This document shows positions 52,742 through 54,087 of a stretch of 54,087 bases of DNA, piece by piece (the stretch's first letter is position 1; the number at the start of each line of letters is the position of its first letter). Made by a program: the position numbers and the translations under genes. The notes beneath the pieces are model-generated. The model had not been told where the DNA came from. It did not search any database and saw only the letters and a list, made by a program, of their open reading frames with translations. The DNA lies in NCBI GenBank assembly GCA_037447605.1, contig CM074815.1, positions 1,232,205 through 1,286,291 of the forward strand, in the 5' to 3' direction. The stretch comes from Zygnema circumcarinatum (taxonomy: Eukaryota; Streptophyta; Zygnematophyceae; Zygnematales; Zygnemataceae).

Positions 52742-54087
52742 TTGGAGGACGCGAAGGAGAGAGAAGAAATTGAGGAGAAATCCAACGAAGAGATAGAGGG
52801 TAAGGTTGGTAACTGTGAAAATTTTCACCGAACTTTAGGTATGTAGTGTTCAACTATTAGAAATAGTACTTAACCAGTTTTCTTGCAGGCTTCATATCTG
52901 CTTTTAATGCATTGCCTTGTTTTTCAGTCACAAATTGATTTTGCCAGGGACGATCTGTTTTGTGCCTACGTGCACGTTTTACCTTTAATTAGCGCCAATG
53001 TTGCTTTCCACGACCAAAGTATGAAAGCACCAACCGCCCATCCAACCACCACACATACACAGCGCGAGTATGAGCACATGAAGGCAAGCGTCATCCACAC
53101 GCGCGCATGCCATTTATACCTACATACCAACACATACATACATACACACCATACACATGGGGATGAAAGCTGTACGACGACGCTGGGGGCTCACAATGAT
53201 GACGTGGCAGGCGCACGGAATGCCTGGGAGTGCCCCTAGCAGTCACACGTGGCACCTCTCATTGGGCCTTCCGTCCTCGTGCCTATCAACCGGCTCGTCG
53301 CTGACCGCGCTCCCGCGTGATCGCGATTCTAATGTGTCGTTACTGTCTGCATGTGGCGAGGCTGCCACGTATGCAGATGGAACTGGCCGAAAGCCCGGCT
53401 CAGGCTCCGGCTCCGGCTCGCGGCTAAAGGATGACGTGGCGCGCGAGGATTGGCTCGCACGGGTTCACGTTTTTTTTTATTTGATCAAAGGCACATCCGA
53501 CGGTGCAGGGCGGGTGTAACAAGCCGAAACCCTAGAGCCTCCCCTAGAGCTCCCAGCCTGCTAGCGGAAAATCACTTGAACTGTAATGCTGGTTTCCAGG
53601 TTGAAGCAAGGTTAAGGATTGAGGTTCCCAGCTCCAAGCCCCCAAACATTCAACCCACGCCCCTTTATACGCTCCCCCCGTCAAACCCTTTACCAGCGTA
53701 AGGGACCGGGAGCAGGGCTAGCCAATGGCGCAATGCCACGTGGCCAAACGGCTGGTTCCATGCCCGTGGCATGGGAAGTCAGCGGATTGTGGTTACATGA
53801 ACTTTCCCAGTGCGGGAGCAAGACATGCCACGGCGGTTGTGGTCGCGCTTCAACCGTAATGCGCGACGCCGCAAAATCGCCGTAAATCAGTACTGACCGT
53901 ACTCCATACGGACCCGTACGGTTTCCCCGTACAAATGCACGGTTAGTCCGTACGACTGAACCGTACGGATATCTCCAGGAGGCCGGTGGCACCGTGGTGG
54001 CTGTAGCGTTCGCTACAGCGGGCCCGCTAGGGTTGGGGGCACGGTCCCCCTCCGACCCGTGCCCAGGGGCTCGTGCCCCCCCCCCCC
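52742..54087. other. Terminal region without a recognised gene
   Basis: After the 3' UTR of the CCHC/KH gene this 1.3 kb holds a CACATACA-type microsatellite (about 53,115-53,158), a GGCTCC hexamer run (about 53,397-53,420), several CACGTGG boxes, and a cluster of CGTACGG-type sites at 53,890-53,970. It ends in a poly-C run at the window edge. No gene is supported. Confidence 0.5.

Noticed and set aside
1-54087. CRISPR arrays, operons, prokaryotic promoters, tRNA or rRNA genes
   Set aside because: The intron-split genes show nuclear eukaryotic DNA. I saw no spaced direct repeats of CRISPR type, and no tRNA or rRNA sequence I could recognise by eye.

Overview
The window is nuclear DNA from a green-lineage eukaryote. 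Every well-supported gene is split by many introns of roughly 80-1,100 bp with GT..AG borders. The gene set includes a phytol kinase (VTE5/FOLK type), a plant-style SERRATE/ARS2, plant-type GH16 wall enzymes, a CCHC+KH protein and a Ty1/copia retrotransposon primed by initiator tRNA-Met. Gene density (about ten genes in 48 kb) and near-neutral base composition fit a compact streptophyte genome, such as a charophyte-grade alga or an early land plant. The exact organism cannot be read from the sequence. Exon borders were worked out by hand from splice consensus, phase continuity and family similarity. All similarity statements come from memory of the families, not from a search.

Layout. 1.3-3.7 kb (+): ZNF830-like splicing factor. 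4.7-10.8 kb (+): UTP14, a U3 snoRNP/SSU processome protein. 12.5-15.1 kb (-) and 21.5-24.1 kb (+): two secreted tandem-GH16 genes facing away from each other. They share a perfect 2,242-bp inverted repeat, introns included, while their promoters and 5' coding parts have diverged. A third, 5'-truncated copy sits at 15.8-16.1 kb. RNASEH2B (+, 16.6-19.8 kb) lies between the arms. 25.1-26.5 kb (-): a plastid-type one-TM protein resembling DUF3172. 27.2-33.2 kb (+): SERRATE/ARS2. 34.3-37.0 kb (-): DRE2/anamorsin. 37.9-40.8 kb (-): phytol kinase. 41.4-48.2 kb: a foldback (long inverted-repeat) element split by an intact copia retrotransposon. 49.0-49.2 kb (+): CDC26, a tiny APC/C subunit. 49.7-52.7 kb (+): CCHC zinc-knuckle plus KH-domain RNA-binding protein. 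52.7-54.1 kb: no gene recognised.

Most genes are housekeeping (pre-mRNA splicing, rRNA processing, ribonucleotide removal, miRNA/cap-binding function, cytosolic Fe-S assembly, tocopherol/phytol recycling, cell-cycle proteolysis) and do not form one pathway. The unusual parts are the GH16 inverted pair, which looks like recent gene conversion with very sharp borders, and the nested foldback/copia element. The GH16 protein has a Cys-containing N-terminal domain, one GH16 domain that has lost two catalytic acids, and one that keeps them.
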